64,000 nt of DNA from Afipia sp. (lineage in GTDB: Bacteria > Pseudomonadota > Alphaproteobacteria > Rhizobiales > Xanthobacteraceae). Numbering within the stretch: position 1 is the stretch's first letter; every line of letters begins with the position of its first letter. The stretch is from positions 62,001 to 126,000 of the forward strand of contig JANINQ010000011.1 of NCBI GenBank assembly GCA_024508675.1. The letters run 5' to 3'. The translations under genes and the position numbers were made by a program. This document shows positions 1 to 8,571 of this stretch, piece after piece. The notes beneath the pieces are model-generated. The model searched no databases, was not told the DNA's origin, and worked only from the letters and a program-made list of their open reading frames with translations.

Positions 1-817
1 GTTTCGCCATCACGAGAAGAACATCCTTCGCCATGGTGGCGCCGATCTCGTCGTAGAAGGAGCGGGTGAGATAGGGGCGGCCCCACTTGCGCGAGCCGGT
101 CTCCATGTAGAATTCGAAGAATGCATCCCAGACGTCTGGCGTGATGTCGTCACCGGTCAGAGGATGGATGGTGATGCCATTGGCGAGGGCATCGCGCCGT
201 TCGCGGCGGATCGCCTTGCGGTGGCGTGAGGCCAGCGTGGCGAGGAAATCCTCGAATGTGCCATAGCCTTCATTGTGCCAGTGGAATTGCTGGTCGGTGC
301 GCTGTAGGAATCCCTGTTTCGCAAGGAACGTCCACTCATCCTTGCGGGCGAACGTGACATGGACGGACGATGCCTGCGTCGCGTCGCAGAGTGCGATCAA
401 TCCGCCCGCGAGGGTTTCGCGCACACGTTCTGAATTATCGCCCGGGCGAACCAGCAGGCGAGGTCCGGTGGCAGGGGTGAAGGGCACGCTCGCCTGCAGC
501 TTGGGATAGTAACTGCCGCCTGCACGCGCATAGGCGTCGGCCCAGCCGTGATCGAAGACGTATTCGCCTTGCGAATGGTTTTTCAGATAGCAGGGCACTA
601 CGCCGACGACCTGGCCTGCGATGCGCGCGATCAGGTGGCGGGCGGCCCAGCCGGTGCGTCCGACCGCGGAGCCTGACGTTTCCAGCGCTGCGAAGAAGGC
701 ATGCGTCACAAACGGGTTGTACGCGCCATCCGGGTTGGCACAGGCGTTCCAGTCGCCGGCCGCGATCTGGCCGATCGATGACACCGCTTCAAGGGTGATC
801 TCGCAGGAATCCGTCAA
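1..817 (-). CDS. FemAB-like GNAT acyltransferase (DUF482 type), 3' end outside window
   Basis: An open frame runs off the left edge of the window; about 272 residues are visible. The translation includes NPFVTHAFFAALETSG, GWAARHLIA, CYLKNHSQGEYVFDHGWADA, FARKDEW, RHRKAIRRER and MAKDVLLVMA. These match what I know of the 'peptidogalycan biosynthesis/recognition' FemAB-like family of the GNAT fold, predicted cytosolic acyl- or aminoacyl-transferases whose substrate is not settled. The start is uncertain: an in-frame stop lies upstream near 886-888, and the only usual start codon I see between it and the conserved region is TTG at 817, with no good ribosome site. It lies downstream of the phosphodiesterase gene on the same strand. 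Confidence 0.75.
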   Translation of the reverse strand, partial: MTDSCEITLEAVSSIGQIAAGDWNACANPDGAYNPFVTHAFFAALETSGSAVGRTGWAARHLIARIAGQVVGVVPCYLKNHSQGEYVFDHGWADAYARAGGSYYPKLQASVPFTPATGPRLLVRPGDNSERVRETLAGGLIALCDATQASSVHVTFARKDEWTFLAKQGFLQRTDQQFHWHNEGYGTFEDFLATLASRHRKAIRRERRDALANGITIHPLTGDDITPDVWDAFFEFYMETGSRKWGRPYLTRSFYDEIGATMAKDVLLVMAK

Positions 818-917
818 AGGGGAGGCGCACCGTGGCCGTGAGAAATCGAGAGTGTTCAGGAGTATAGATCGGTTCTTGCGCGGATGACTTCAAGTCTCCG
901 GGAGCGCGTCCCTGGAC

Positions 918-1670
918 CTATTCCGGGATGAAGCCTTCGAACGTCATCTGGTCGGCATAGCGGAAGGTTCGGGCCTGCTGTTCCGGTGTCCGCACCGTCC
1001 ATGTGATCAGCGCGCAGCCGAAGATGTTGCGCGCGATCCATGGCGCAGGGGCGGGCAGGTCGTTGACGCTGTAGCTGACGAAATGAGGCTGCGTGCGGAA
1101 GGCGTGGCGGAGCGATGTCATCTCGTGAATCTTCTGTGGCGGCAACTGCCTCCATTCCCCGTCGGTGTAGTGCCGCTCAGCGACAATGCCGCGGGTCAGG
1201 TCCGGCATCCGCTCACGAACCGCGATCACCTGATCGGGGTCGAACGACATTGCCGCTACCGGTCCGTTGTAGGACGCGAGCACGTCGGCCATTCGGCTCA
1301 CCAGCCGCCGATCGCCGTTGAAACGGCTTTTGATTTCCAGCACCAGCGGCACCCGTCCTGCGACACGCGCGCAGAGATCACCGAGCGTCATCATGCGATC
1401 GGATGTGTTCTTGAAGACGACCTGCTTTAGCTGCTCGGATGTCAGCGACAGCAACTCGCCGGAGCCTTCGGTGAGACGGCCCAGCACGTAATCATGATGC
1501 ACCATCGCCTCGCCATCGGCGCTGAGCTGCAGATCGACTTCGATGGCGAAGTTTCCGGCGACCGCAGCATCGATTGCCGATGGCATGTTTTCGATGATGC
1601 CGCGTGCGCGATCATGAAGGCCGCGATGTGCGATCGGCCGTGCCGTCAGCCATGCAGGTGCGCGCGACAT
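918..1670 (-). CDS. glycerophosphodiester phosphodiesterase (GDPD family)
   Basis: A 250-residue cytosolic enzyme expected to hydrolyse glycerophosphodiesters to glycerol-3-phosphate and an alcohol. The GDPD signature is complete: HRG at residues 15-17, the metal pair E44/D46 in AIEVDLQLSADG, H59 in MVHHD, and an LVLEIKSR strand near the middle. No signal peptide is seen, so it resembles the cytosolic UgpQ form rather than the periplasmic GlpQ. It lies between ridA upstream and the FemAB-like gene downstream, all on the minus strand, and could be co-transcribed with them. The molecular function is well supported; the physiological substrate is inferred from the family. Confidence 0.88.
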   Translation of the reverse strand: MSRAPAWLTARPIAHRGLHDRARGIIENMPSAIDAAVAGNFAIEVDLQLSADGEAMVHHDYVLGRLTEGSGELLSLTSEQLKQVVFKNTSDRMMTLGDLCARVAGRVPLVLEIKSRFNGDRRLVSRMADVLASYNGPVAAMSFDPDQVIAVRERMPDLTRGIVAERHYTDGEWRQLPPQKIHEMTSLRHAFRTQPHFVSYSVNDLPAPAPWIARNIFGCALITWTVRTPEQQARTFRYADQMTFEGFIPE

Positions 1671-1734
1671 GTCTAGCTTCTATCAATGAGCATGATCTTA
1701 TCGGAAAACCGGTGACGACTTTTCGGGATCATCC

Positions 1735-2202
1735 TCAAGCGACTTCGAAGATGCCTTCGACTTCGACGGCGGCATCGGAGGGGAGAGCAGCCACGCCAAC
1801 GGTGGTGCGGGCATGGCGGCCCTTGTCACCGAACGCAGCGACCATCAGGTCCGACGCGCCATTGAGAACCTTCGGCCCGTCGAGAAAGTCCGGCGTCGCA
1901 TTGACGAAGCCGCCAAGGCGCACCACGCGCGCGACCTTGTCGAGATCGCCAAGCGCCATCTTCACCTGCGCCAGCAGATTGACCGCGCAGCCGCGCGCCG
2001 CGGCCGCGCCTTGCTCGACAGTGACGCCGGCGCCGAGCTTGCCCTTGGCGATCAGCTTGCCTTCCGGCGTGTTGCAGACCTGGCCGGAGACGAACAGCAG
2101 GTTTCCGGTCCGCACGAATCCGACGTAATTCGCGACCGGCGGGTTGGGCGCATGCAGCGTGATGCCCAACTCGTTCAATTTCTGCTCGACCGTTCCCGCC
2201 AT
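1735..2202 (-). CDS. RidA family (YjgF/YER057c/UK114) deaminase-like protein
   Basis: A 155-residue member of the RidA family, whose best-known members hydrolyse reactive enamine/imine intermediates made by PLP enzymes. Visible family features are NLLFVSGQV near residue 33, the DLDKVARVVRLGGFVN segment, and the C-terminal ARTTVGVAALPSDAAVEVEG strand carrying the arginine that binds substrate carboxylate in RidA. I chose the ATG at 2202 because the encoded MAGTVEQKL is a typical family N-terminus; an open frame extends to 2280 but reads unlike protein. The slightly longer N-terminus than E. coli RidA is common in alphaproteobacterial paralogues, so the exact subfamily and substrate are uncertain. 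Confidence 0.85.
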   Translation of the reverse strand: MAGTVEQKLNELGITLHAPNPPVANYVGFVRTGNLLFVSGQVCNTPEGKLIAKGKLGAGVTVEQGAAAARGCAVNLLAQVKMALGDLDKVARVVRLGGFVNATPDFLDGPKVLNGASDLMVAAFGDKGRHARTTVGVAALPSDAAVEVEGIFEVA

Positions 2203-2424
2203 GTTGTTTCCCCAGAATGCCTTTGATGTTTGCCCGCAGACGATGTCCGGCCATGTGCGCCGATCAAGCGAGCGGGCCATATTTCGCCCATCGAGCGGTC
2301 ACATGCAAGCACACCGGATGCATGATTTAGCCCCGATTTTTTAGGCTATTCCGCGACTTTGCCCCGGTTGCGGCGCAATGTTGCGGCTATTATCCTTCGA
2401 TTCTCACATCTCCAAGGAGACGCC

Positions 2425-3279
2425 ATGCGGCGCCGGATTTCAGGTTGTCGATCGCTTGCCCTGCCGCTGCTGCTGTCAGCCGCATTTCTTGTGCCGTCCG
2501 CGAATGCTGCGCCAAGCGTCGCCTTTCTCGCGCATCAGGCCGTCTACGATCTCAGCCTGAAGAACTCGCGCGGCAACGCCGGTGTCAACAATGCGACTGG
2601 CCGCATCCTTTACAACTTCACCGGCAGCGCTTGCGAAGGCTACACCACCGAATTCCGCCAAGTGTCGCAGCTTGATGCGGGCGAGAATAAAGTCACGGTG
2701 AGCGACCTGCGCTCGACCAGCTGGGAAGACGGCGACGGCAAGACCTATCGTTTCAAGATCGATACCCGCATGAATGACGCGGATACAACGTCGGTCGATG
2801 GGATCGCGGAGCGCGAGGGCACGACTGTCAAGGTGAAGCTGAAAAAGCCCAAGGCCAAGACCTTCACCATTGAAGGGGCGGTGTTTCCGACAGAGCAGGT
2901 CAGGCTCATCATCGAGGCGGCGCGTGCGGGCAAGTCGTTGCTTGAACTTGTTGTCTATGATGGCTCGGACGACGGCGAGAAGGTCTACAATACGCTTACG
3001 GTGATCGGTCAGCCGATCCCGGGCACCAGGGCGCCCGTGAAGCCTGATCCGACGACGAACAATGAGAAGTTCAAGTCCCAGACCCGGTGGCCTGTCACGG
3101 TCAGCTATTATGACCGTGCGACGAAATCCAATGCGGGCGAGCAAACGCCGGTTTATGCGATGTCGTTCGAATTGTACGAGGACGGCGTGTCCCGCGCGCT
3201 GTCGCTGGACTACAACGACTTCGTCATCGCCGGCGCAATGGGCAAAATCGACATCAAGGAAACCAAGCCCTGTAAATAG
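2425..3279 (+). CDS. eipB: EipB family cell-envelope integrity protein (DUF1849)
   Basis: A 284-residue periplasmic protein. ATG 2425 follows AAGGAGA at 2414-2420, so upstream in-frame starts are rejected. An N-terminal signal peptide is clear (basic MRRR, hydrophobic LALPLLLSAAFLVPS, AxA-like cleavage at SANAAPS). The mature part shows the DUF1849 pattern AVYDLSLKNSRG, GRILYNFTGSACEGY, LRSTSWEDGDGKTYRF and a C-terminal PCK. The cysteines in SACEG and PCK correspond to the disulfide pair described in Brucella EipB, a beta-spiral envelope protein needed for envelope stress resistance. The role here is by homology. It is divergent from ridA and convergent with dinB, only 8 nt from the dinB stop. 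Confidence 0.85.
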   Translation: MRRRISGCRSLALPLLLSAAFLVPSANAAPSVAFLAHQAVYDLSLKNSRGNAGVNNATGRILYNFTGSACEGYTTEFRQVSQLDAGENKVTVSDLRSTSWEDGDGKTYRFKIDTRMNDADTTSVDGIAEREGTTVKVKLKKPKAKTFTIEGAVFPTEQVRLIIEAARAGKSLLELVVYDGSDDGEKVYNTLTVIGQPIPGTRAPVKPDPTTNNEKFKSQTRWPVTVSYYDRATKSNAGEQTPVYAMSFELYEDGVSRALSLDYNDFVIAGAMGKIDIKETKPCK

Positions 3280-3287
3280 GCGAGGCG

Positions 3288-4574
3288 TCACTCCGCCTTC
3301 GCGGGGCCATCATAGGCGATGCCGCGCATGACGGCGGCATTGCCGAATTTTTTGCGCACATCATCCATTGCGCGCTCGGCATGAGCGGATCGGCGGTCGA
3401 GCAAATCCTGATCGTCGGCTTCCGCGCCGGGCTTCAGTGCGCTAACACCCGCGCCGATCAGGCGAAACGCGGTGCCGTCGATCTCGCGGCTGAGCATTTC
3501 GCGCACGGTTGAGAAAATGCGCGTCGCCAGTTGAGTGGGGACCTGAAGCGACTGCGAGCGTGTGCGCTGGCGGAAGTCGGCGGTTTTCAGTTTCAGGGTG
3601 ATGGTCGTGCCGGAGAGATTACCGCTCTTGAGGCGTGCCGAGACGCGTTCACACAGCCGCCACAGGATCTTCTCCAGCGTCGGAAAATCCCGGATGTCGG
3701 ATTCCAGCGTGGTTTCGTTTGAAATCGTCTTCGCGCCGCGATCGGCAACGACCTTGCGATCGTCCACACCGCGCGCCAGCCGCCAAAGCCTGCGTCCTTC
3801 CGGACCGAACTGCTTCATCAGGTCGGTCTCGTCGGCGTGCTGCAAATCCTTGATCAGGCGAAAGCCGCGCTGTGCGAGCTTTTCCTGCGAGGCAGGGCCG
3901 ACACCGTAGATGAAGCCGACCGGCCGCTCGGCCAGCATTTCGCGGGCCTCGTCCTGATCCAGCGCGGCAAAGCCGCGCGGCTTGTCCAGATCCGATGCGA
4001 TCTTGGCGAGAAACTTGTTCACCGACAGACCGACCGACACGGTGATGCCGAACTCGCGCTCGACCATTGAGGCGAATCGCGCCAGCACCTTGGCCGGGAT
4101 CATGCCATGGACGAGTTCGGTGCCGCGCAGATCGAGAAACGCTTCGTCGATGGAGAGCGGCTCCACGAGCGGAGTCAGAGCCAGCATCGCCTGACGGACC
4201 TCCCGTCCGACCCGGATATACTTCGCCATATCGGGACGCACCACGACGGCCGAGGGGCAGAGGTCCAGCGCTTTGAACATCGGCATGGCAGAGCGCACGC
4301 CATAGGTGCGGGCGATGTAGCAGGCTGCCGACACCACGCCGCGCTTGCCGCCGCCGACGATGACCGGTTTGTCCGCAATATCGGGGTTGTCGCGCTTCTC
4401 GACGGTTGCATAGAACGCGTCACAATCGATATGCGCGAGTGCCAGCGCGCCGAGGGTGCGGTGGCGGAGGAGACGGGGCGATCCGCATTCCGCGCAGCGC
4501 ATGGCCTTGGCTGCCGCGTCCGACAGGCAGTCGCGGCAGAAGGCAGGCGAAACGGCGGGCGGATGGTCGTTCAT
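3288..4574 (-). CDS. dinB: DNA polymerase IV (Y family, error-prone)
   Basis: A 428-residue translesion polymerase. The catalytic Y-family motifs are present: LAHIDCDAFYATVEKRDNP (D50), CYIARTYGVRSAMP, and LSIDEAFLDL, followed by the helix-hairpin-helix region GVGPASQEKL and the little-finger domain. An N-terminal extension holds two CxxC pairs (C13/C16 and C27/C30), a putative zinc ribbon seen in the longer alphaproteobacterial DinB proteins but absent from E. coli DinB. I chose ATG 4574 (MNDHPP) over an upstream in-frame start at 4610, because 4574 begins 1 nt after the upstream gene's stop, implying translational coupling with the DUF3572 gene. No SOS box was recognised. Confidence 0.92.
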   Translation of the reverse strand: MNDHPPAVSPAFCRDCLSDAAAKAMRCAECGSPRLLRHRTLGALALAHIDCDAFYATVEKRDNPDIADKPVIVGGGKRGVVSAACYIARTYGVRSAMPMFKALDLCPSAVVVRPDMAKYIRVGREVRQAMLALTPLVEPLSIDEAFLDLRGTELVHGMIPAKVLARFASMVEREFGITVSVGLSVNKFLAKIASDLDKPRGFAALDQDEAREMLAERPVGFIYGVGPASQEKLAQRGFRLIKDLQHADETDLMKQFGPEGRRLWRLARGVDDRKVVADRGAKTISNETTLESDIRDFPTLEKILWRLCERVSARLKSGNLSGTTITLKLKTADFRQRTRSQSLQVPTQLATRIFSTVREMLSREIDGTAFRLIGAGVSALKPGAEADDQDLLDRRSAHAERAMDDVRKKFGNAAVMRGIAYDGPAKAE

Positions 4575-4575
4575 G

Positions 4576-4860
4576 TCACTCCCAGCGCGGGTCCAGCACC
4601 TCGCGCGCATTGGCGACGGCTTCCGGCGTCAGTTGCGAGGCGTCCGCGAAAGCCTTCACGGTTGCATCGTCGCGCACGATGAAATCGAGCACGCCGGCGA
4701 GGAATTTCGGGTCGGTGGCCGCCGTCCGCAGGGTCTGCGGCCCGATACCGCTCTCGGTCAGGAACAACCCCAGGCGTTCAGGGTCGGAAGCCAGGAAGGA
4801 AAGCGCCTGAATGGCAACAAATTCAGCAACTTCCTGAGGGTTTTTGGGGCCCTTTGTCAT
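4576..4860 (-). CDS. DUF3572 family protein
   Basis: A 94-residue acidic, soluble, helical protein with the sequence pattern VAIQALSFLASDPERLGLFL, ATDPKFLAGVLDFI and ANAREVLDPRWE that I associate with DUF3572 of Rhizobiales. Its function is unknown. It sits immediately upstream of dinB (stop and next start separated by one base) and divergent from divK, an arrangement I recall as common in the group. The tight coupling to dinB suggests a shared transcript but does not by itself show a repair role. Confidence 0.8.
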   Translation of the reverse strand: MTKGPKNPQEVAEFVAIQALSFLASDPERLGLFLTESGIGPQTLRTAATDPKFLAGVLDFIVRDDATVKAFADASQLTPEAVANAREVLDPRWE

Positions 4861-4985
4861 TGATCGTGTTTGCCTTTCCGTAACCTATCGTCTCTATTTT
4901 GCGCGATATTGCCCGAGTCACGACGGCGTGGCGAATTCAATGGTTTCAGCACGTACGGGCACTTTGCCGGAATTGGAGGGCCAGG

Positions 4986-5351
4986 ATGGCCAAAACCGTC
5001 CTGATCGTGGAAGACAACGAGCTCAACATGAAGCTCTTCCGCGATTTACTGGAGGCTCATGGGTATCAGACGGTCGGCACGCGCAATGGGGTTGAAGCAC
5101 TCGATCTCGCCCGCACGCACCGGCCCGATCTCATTCTCATGGACATTCAGCTGCCTGAGGTTTCTGGTCTCGACGTGACACGCTGGATCAAGGCGGATGT
5201 CGAACTACGTGCGATCCCGGTGGTCGCGGTCACGGCGTTTGCAATGAAAGGCGATGAAGAGCGTATCCGCGAAGGCGGATGCGAAGCGTATTTGTCCAAG
5301 CCGATTTCGGTTGGAAAGTTTATTGAGACGGTTCGACGATTTGTCGGCTAG
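4986..5351 (+). CDS. divK: single-domain response regulator DivK
   Basis: A 121-residue stand-alone receiver domain. The acidic pocket is E9/D10, the phospho-acceptor is D53 in [13 protein letters not shown], the conserved Thr is in VVAVTAFAM and the Lys in YLSKPIS. D53 is the same position as in Caulobacter DivK, where phospho-DivK controls DivJ, PleC and DivL and so CtrA activity and cell polarity. ATG 4986 follows GGAGGGCCAGG; an upstream in-frame start at 4899 has no support. pleD follows after 18 nt, a pairing typical of Rhizobiales, which strengthens the name. Confidence 0.93.
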   Translation: MAKTVLIVEDNELNMKLFRDLLEAHGYQTVGTRNGVEALDLARTHRPDLILMDIQLPEVSGLDVTRWIKADVELRAIPVVAVTAFAMKGDEERIREGGCEAYLSKPISVGKFIETVRRFVG

Positions 5352-5369
5352 GAAAGTTTGGAGAATTCG

Positions 5370-6743
5370 ATGTCCGCGCGCGTTCTGGTCGTTGACGATG
5401 TTCTCGCCAACGTAAAGCTGCTCGAAGCGCGGCTCTCCGCGGAATACTTCGACGTGGTGACGGCGAATTGCGGGACGCAGGCGCTGGAGATTTGCGAGCG
5501 CGCGGAATGCGACATCGTGCTTCTCGATGTGATGATGCCTGACATCGACGGCTTCGAGGTTTGCCGCCGTCTGAAGTCGAATCCGAAAACCCACTTCATC
5601 CCGGTCATCATGGTGACGGCACTCGACAGCCCCGCCGACCGCGTGCGCGGCCTTGATGCCGGCGCCGATGACTTCCTCACCAAGCCGGTGTCCGACGTTG
5701 TCATGATCGCGCGTGTGCGCTCATTGACCCGGCTGAAGATGATGACCGACGAACTGCGCATGCGCGCGATCACATCGCTTGAGATCGGTGTCAATGCGCC
5801 AGAGCGCGAAGCGGTTGCCGACACGGGAAGGGGAGGCCGCGTTCTGCTGGTGGACGACCGGCCGTCTTCCTACGAGCGTCTGGCTCCGGTGCTGGCCACT
5901 GAACATCATGTCGATGTCGAACCCAATCCTGCCGAGGCGCTGTTTCATGCCGCCGATGGAAACTACGACCTGCTGATCGTTTCGCTGGGCCTTGAGAATT
6001 TTGACGGCCTGCGGCTGTGCAGCCAGGCGCGCTCGCTGGAGCGGACACGCAGCCTGCCGATCCTCGCGATTGCCGATGCCGACAACAATGCGCGGCTGCT
6101 GCGCGGGCTGGAGATCGGCGTCAACGATTACCTGCTGCGGCCGGTGGACAAAAACGAACTGCTGGCGCGCGCGCGCACCCAGATCCGCAAGCGCCGCTAC
6201 ACCGATCATCTGCGCGACAATGTGCAGAACTCGATTGAAATGGCGATCACCGATCCGCTGACCGGCCTGCACAATCGCCGCTACATGGAAAGCCATCTCG
6301 CCACGCTGGCGGAGCAGGCGGCGATGCGCGCCAAGCCGCTGGCGCTGATGATGCTCGACATCGACTATTTCAAATCGATCAACGACAATTACGGTCACGA
6401 CGCCGGCGACGACGTGCTGCGCGAGTTCGCGGTGCGCATCCGCAAGTCGATCCGCGGGATCGATCTCGCCTGCCGTTTCGGCGGCGAGGAATTCGTGATC
6501 GTGATGCCGGAGACCGACCTGCACGTGGCAGGCATGGTGGCCGAGCGCCTGCGCCGCTCCATCGCCGGAGAGTCGTTCTCGATCGAGAAGGGCGCGAAGC
6601 GCATCGAAGTGACGATTTCGATAGGCATCGCAACGCTGGAAACCAAGGGCGAGCCGGTCAGCGCCGTCCTCAAGCGTGCCGATCAGGCGCTGTATCGCGC
6701 CAAGCACGATGGCCGCAATCGCGTGGTCGCCGCGGCAGCCTAG
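5370..6743 (+). CDS. pleD: diguanylate cyclase response regulator PleD
   Basis: A 457-residue cytosolic protein making c-di-GMP on phosphorylation. Domain order: receiver 1 (residues 1-120, D9/D10, acceptor D53 in LLDVMMPDIDG); receiver 2 (about 150-270), which lacks the acceptor Asp (LLIVSLGLENFDG) and is expected to serve as a dimerisation adaptor; and a GGDEF domain (about 290-457) with active-site RFGGEEF, so catalytically competent. I see no RxxD inhibitory motif immediately before GGEEF in the usual place, but this needs an alignment. ATG 5370 is preceded by GGAG at 5360; an in-frame TTG lies 12 nt earlier. Its stop overlaps the stop of the convergent CBS gene. Confidence 0.93.
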   Translation: MSARVLVVDDVLANVKLLEARLSAEYFDVVTANCGTQALEICERAECDIVLLDVMMPDIDGFEVCRRLKSNPKTHFIPVIMVTALDSPADRVRGLDAGADDFLTKPVSDVVMIARVRSLTRLKMMTDELRMRAITSLEIGVNAPEREAVADTGRGGRVLLVDDRPSSYERLAPVLATEHHVDVEPNPAEALFHAADGNYDLLIVSLGLENFDGLRLCSQARSLERTRSLPILAIADADNNARLLRGLEIGVNDYLLRPVDKNELLARARTQIRKRRYTDHLRDNVQNSIEMAITDPLTGLHNRRYMESHLATLAEQAAMRAKPLALMMLDIDYFKSINDNYGHDAGDDVLREFAVRIRKSIRGIDLACRFGGEEFVIVMPETDLHVAGMVAERLRRSIAGESFSIEKGAKRIEVTISIGIATLETKGEPVSAVLKRADQALYRAKHDGRNRVVAAAA

Positions 6744-7462
6744 CTCGCCTTCGTTCGGTCTTCTTCCGACTCGAAATACGTGCCTGACATGGGGTCGACC
6801 CAGCACAGGTGATCGTGCACCTGTTTGACCCCGGTGACATTCTCGGCCGCGACGACAATGGCCCGCCGCGTTCGTTCGTCGGTGATCACGCCGCAGATAT
6901 CGACCACACCGTTGCGGACAAAGACCTCCAGCCCGCTCGGGCCCCATCCATGGCGGGCGATCTCGGCGAGAATGCGCGCCTGGATATGTGTGTCGTCCGC
7001 GGTGGGATCGGGGACCTCGCGCGCCAGACCTGCGACAGCCCGGACGAAATTCTGACGGCTGATGATTCCGGCCAGCTTGTTGCCAGCCATGACAGGGACA
7101 CGCTTGACGCGATATTTTTCCATGAGGGCGACGACATCGGAGAGCGGGGTATCCTCGCTCACGGTCTGCACGTCGCGCGTCATGATCTCGTCAACGCGGC
7201 GTCCGGCGGTCTGAACATACTCCTCGGCCTGACGCCCCGGACCGAGAATGAAATCGAGCCAGCGCGGCCGTTTGCGCTGTGTGCCGATTTCCCGCCGGCG
7301 CAGCAGGTCACGCTCGGTTACGATACCGACGAGGTCACCTTTCAAATCGACAACCGGAAGGCCGCTGACATGATTGTCGAGCATGAGCCGTGCGGCGTCG
7401 GTGATGGAGTCATCGGGCGCCACCTTGATGACTTTGCGGGTCATGATGTGATGCGCTTTCAT
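6740..7462 (-). CDS. CBS-domain protein with C-terminal BON domain
   Basis: A 240-residue soluble protein. Two CBS motifs form a Bateman module: MTRKVIKVAPDDSITDAARL with VDLKGDLVGIVTERDLLRR, and MTRDVQTVSEDTPLSDVVAL with AGNKLAGIISRQNF. A BON domain follows (IQARILAEIARHGW to GVVDICGVITDE, about residues 150-220). Bateman modules bind adenine nucleotides, and CBS-BON proteins are thought to be sensors, with unknown output. ATG 7462 begins the first CBS motif (MKAHHIM); the open frame extends 135 nt further upstream but overlaps the putative promoter. It is divergent from a universal stress gene, with two FNR/FixK-like boxes between them, suggesting induction under low oxygen. Confidence 0.88.
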   Translation of the reverse strand: MKAHHIMTRKVIKVAPDDSITDAARLMLDNHVSGLPVVDLKGDLVGIVTERDLLRRREIGTQRKRPRWLDFILGPGRQAEEYVQTAGRRVDEIMTRDVQTVSEDTPLSDVVALMEKYRVKRVPVMAGNKLAGIISRQNFVRAVAGLAREVPDPTADDTHIQARILAEIARHGWGPSGLEVFVRNGVVDICGVITDERTRRAIVVAAENVTGVKQVHDHLCWVDPMSGTYFESEEDRTKAS

Positions 7463-7546
7463 GGGGTGCCTATGCGTTCGAATGAATCTGACACGCGCCG
7501 AACGGGCGCTCGCAAGGTCACTCTGATCGCTTCCCGTTCGAACACC

Positions 7547-7560
7547 TTGATTCACGTCAA
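7547..7560. promoter_or_regulatory. FNR/FixK-type box 1
   Basis: TTGATTCACGTCAA, i.e. TTGA-N6-TCAA, fits the known consensus for FNR/Anr and FixK2 proteins. Its centre (7553.5) is exactly 91.5 nt from both the CBS start at 7462 and the stress-protein start at 7645, so it could serve either promoter in class II geometry with leaders of about 50 nt. Binding is inferred. Confidence 0.6.
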
Positions 7561-7583
7561 ATAGTGCAAGTTTTCGCGTGACT

Positions 7584-7597
7584 TTGAGCCATATCAA
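7584..7597. promoter_or_regulatory. FNR/FixK-type box 2
   Basis: TTGAGCCATATCAA is a second perfect TTGA-N6-TCAA match, with its centre 37 nt from box 1 and 54.5 nt from the stress-protein start. Two perfect half-site pairs within 51 nt in a 182-nt divergent promoter are unlikely by chance. The site is inferred from consensus only. Confidence 0.6.
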
Positions 7598-7644
7598 GCC
7601 AGCATGTCCCGGCGCCGGTTAGGTTCTGCGAGAAGGAGATCATC

Positions 7645-8520
7645 ATGGCCATCAGGGATTTCTTGCTTCCGCTTGTCAGCTATCCGAAGCCGACGACAAA
7701 GGCTGCGATCGAACAGGTGTTTCGCCTGAGTGAGAGTTTGCAATCCGGAAACCGGGATGGAAATCATGCGGCGGTCACGCAACGCGTTTCTGCTGTGGTG
7801 TATGAGATCGAAATCGAGACCGGCCTTTATTTCGAAGGCGCGCATATGGGTGAATTTCTCGAACGGGAGGCGAGAAAGAGCGCGGCCAATGCGCAGCAGC
7901 TTGTTCAAAGCTTCGAGGACATTGCCGCCCGCCACACCGTGATGCATCGCTGCCGCCTTGAGCGCAGGACGCCCTTCGATATGACCCGGAATCTGGTGGA
8001 GGCGGCGCGGCTCCACCACGTCACCGTCCAGCCCCTCAGGAAGGATACCGAAGACCAGTTCGATCTCGCGGAGAAGCTGATCTTCGAATCAGGCCGTCCC
8101 GTTCTGATCTTTCCGGAGGCGCCGCTGCGGCCATTGGCGACGACTATCCAGACCGTTGCGGTTGCGTGGGATGGCAGCCGGCAGGCCACTCGCGCTGTCG
8201 CCGATGCGCTGCCGTTCCTCCGGCGGGCAAAGACGGTGAGAGCGTTCACGGCGACCGACGACAAGCCGTTGTCGCCAGCTCAGGCGGAGCAGTTCGTGGA
8301 GTATCTGGCGGGCTTTGGGATCGAGGCGATCCACGAGGACGTCAAGAAAACCGATCAGAACTCGATTGGCAGCTTCATGGAATCCTATGTGGCATCCCGG
8401 AACGTGGATCTTCTGGTGATGGGCGCCTATGGCCATTCCCGGCTGCGCGAATTCATCCTGGGCGGAGCCACGCGGTCGATTTTGGCGAACCCGCCGTGCT
8501 GGGTCCTGCTATCTCACTGA
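7645..8520 (+). CDS. universal stress protein (UspA family), tandem-length
   Basis: A 291-residue cytosolic protein, the length of two Usp domains. The C-terminal domain (about 150-291) is canonical: VAVAWDGSRQATRAVADALPF and the ATP-binding GAYGHSRLREFILGG followed by ATRSIL. The N-terminal half (FLLPLVSYPKPTT onward) is degenerate and lacks the nucleotide loop. ATG 7645 has AAGGAG at 7632-7637. The divergent partner is a CBS-BON gene and both share two FNR/FixK-type boxes; Usp genes of this kind are often in low-oxygen regulons of Bradyrhizobium relatives, so an anaerobic or micro-oxic stress role is the inference. Confidence 0.87.
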   Translation: MAIRDFLLPLVSYPKPTTKAAIEQVFRLSESLQSGNRDGNHAAVTQRVSAVVYEIEIETGLYFEGAHMGEFLEREARKSAANAQQLVQSFEDIAARHTVMHRCRLERRTPFDMTRNLVEAARLHHVTVQPLRKDTEDQFDLAEKLIFESGRPVLIFPEAPLRPLATTIQTVAVAWDGSRQATRAVADALPFLRRAKTVRAFTATDDKPLSPAQAEQFVEYLAGFGIEAIHEDVKKTDQNSIGSFMESYVASRNVDLLVMGAYGHSRLREFILGGATRSILANPPCWVLLSH

Positions 8521-8571
8521 CCGGACAGGGCAGGGACGGAGAGAGTCTTCGAGGGGCAAATAAGGCTTTTC

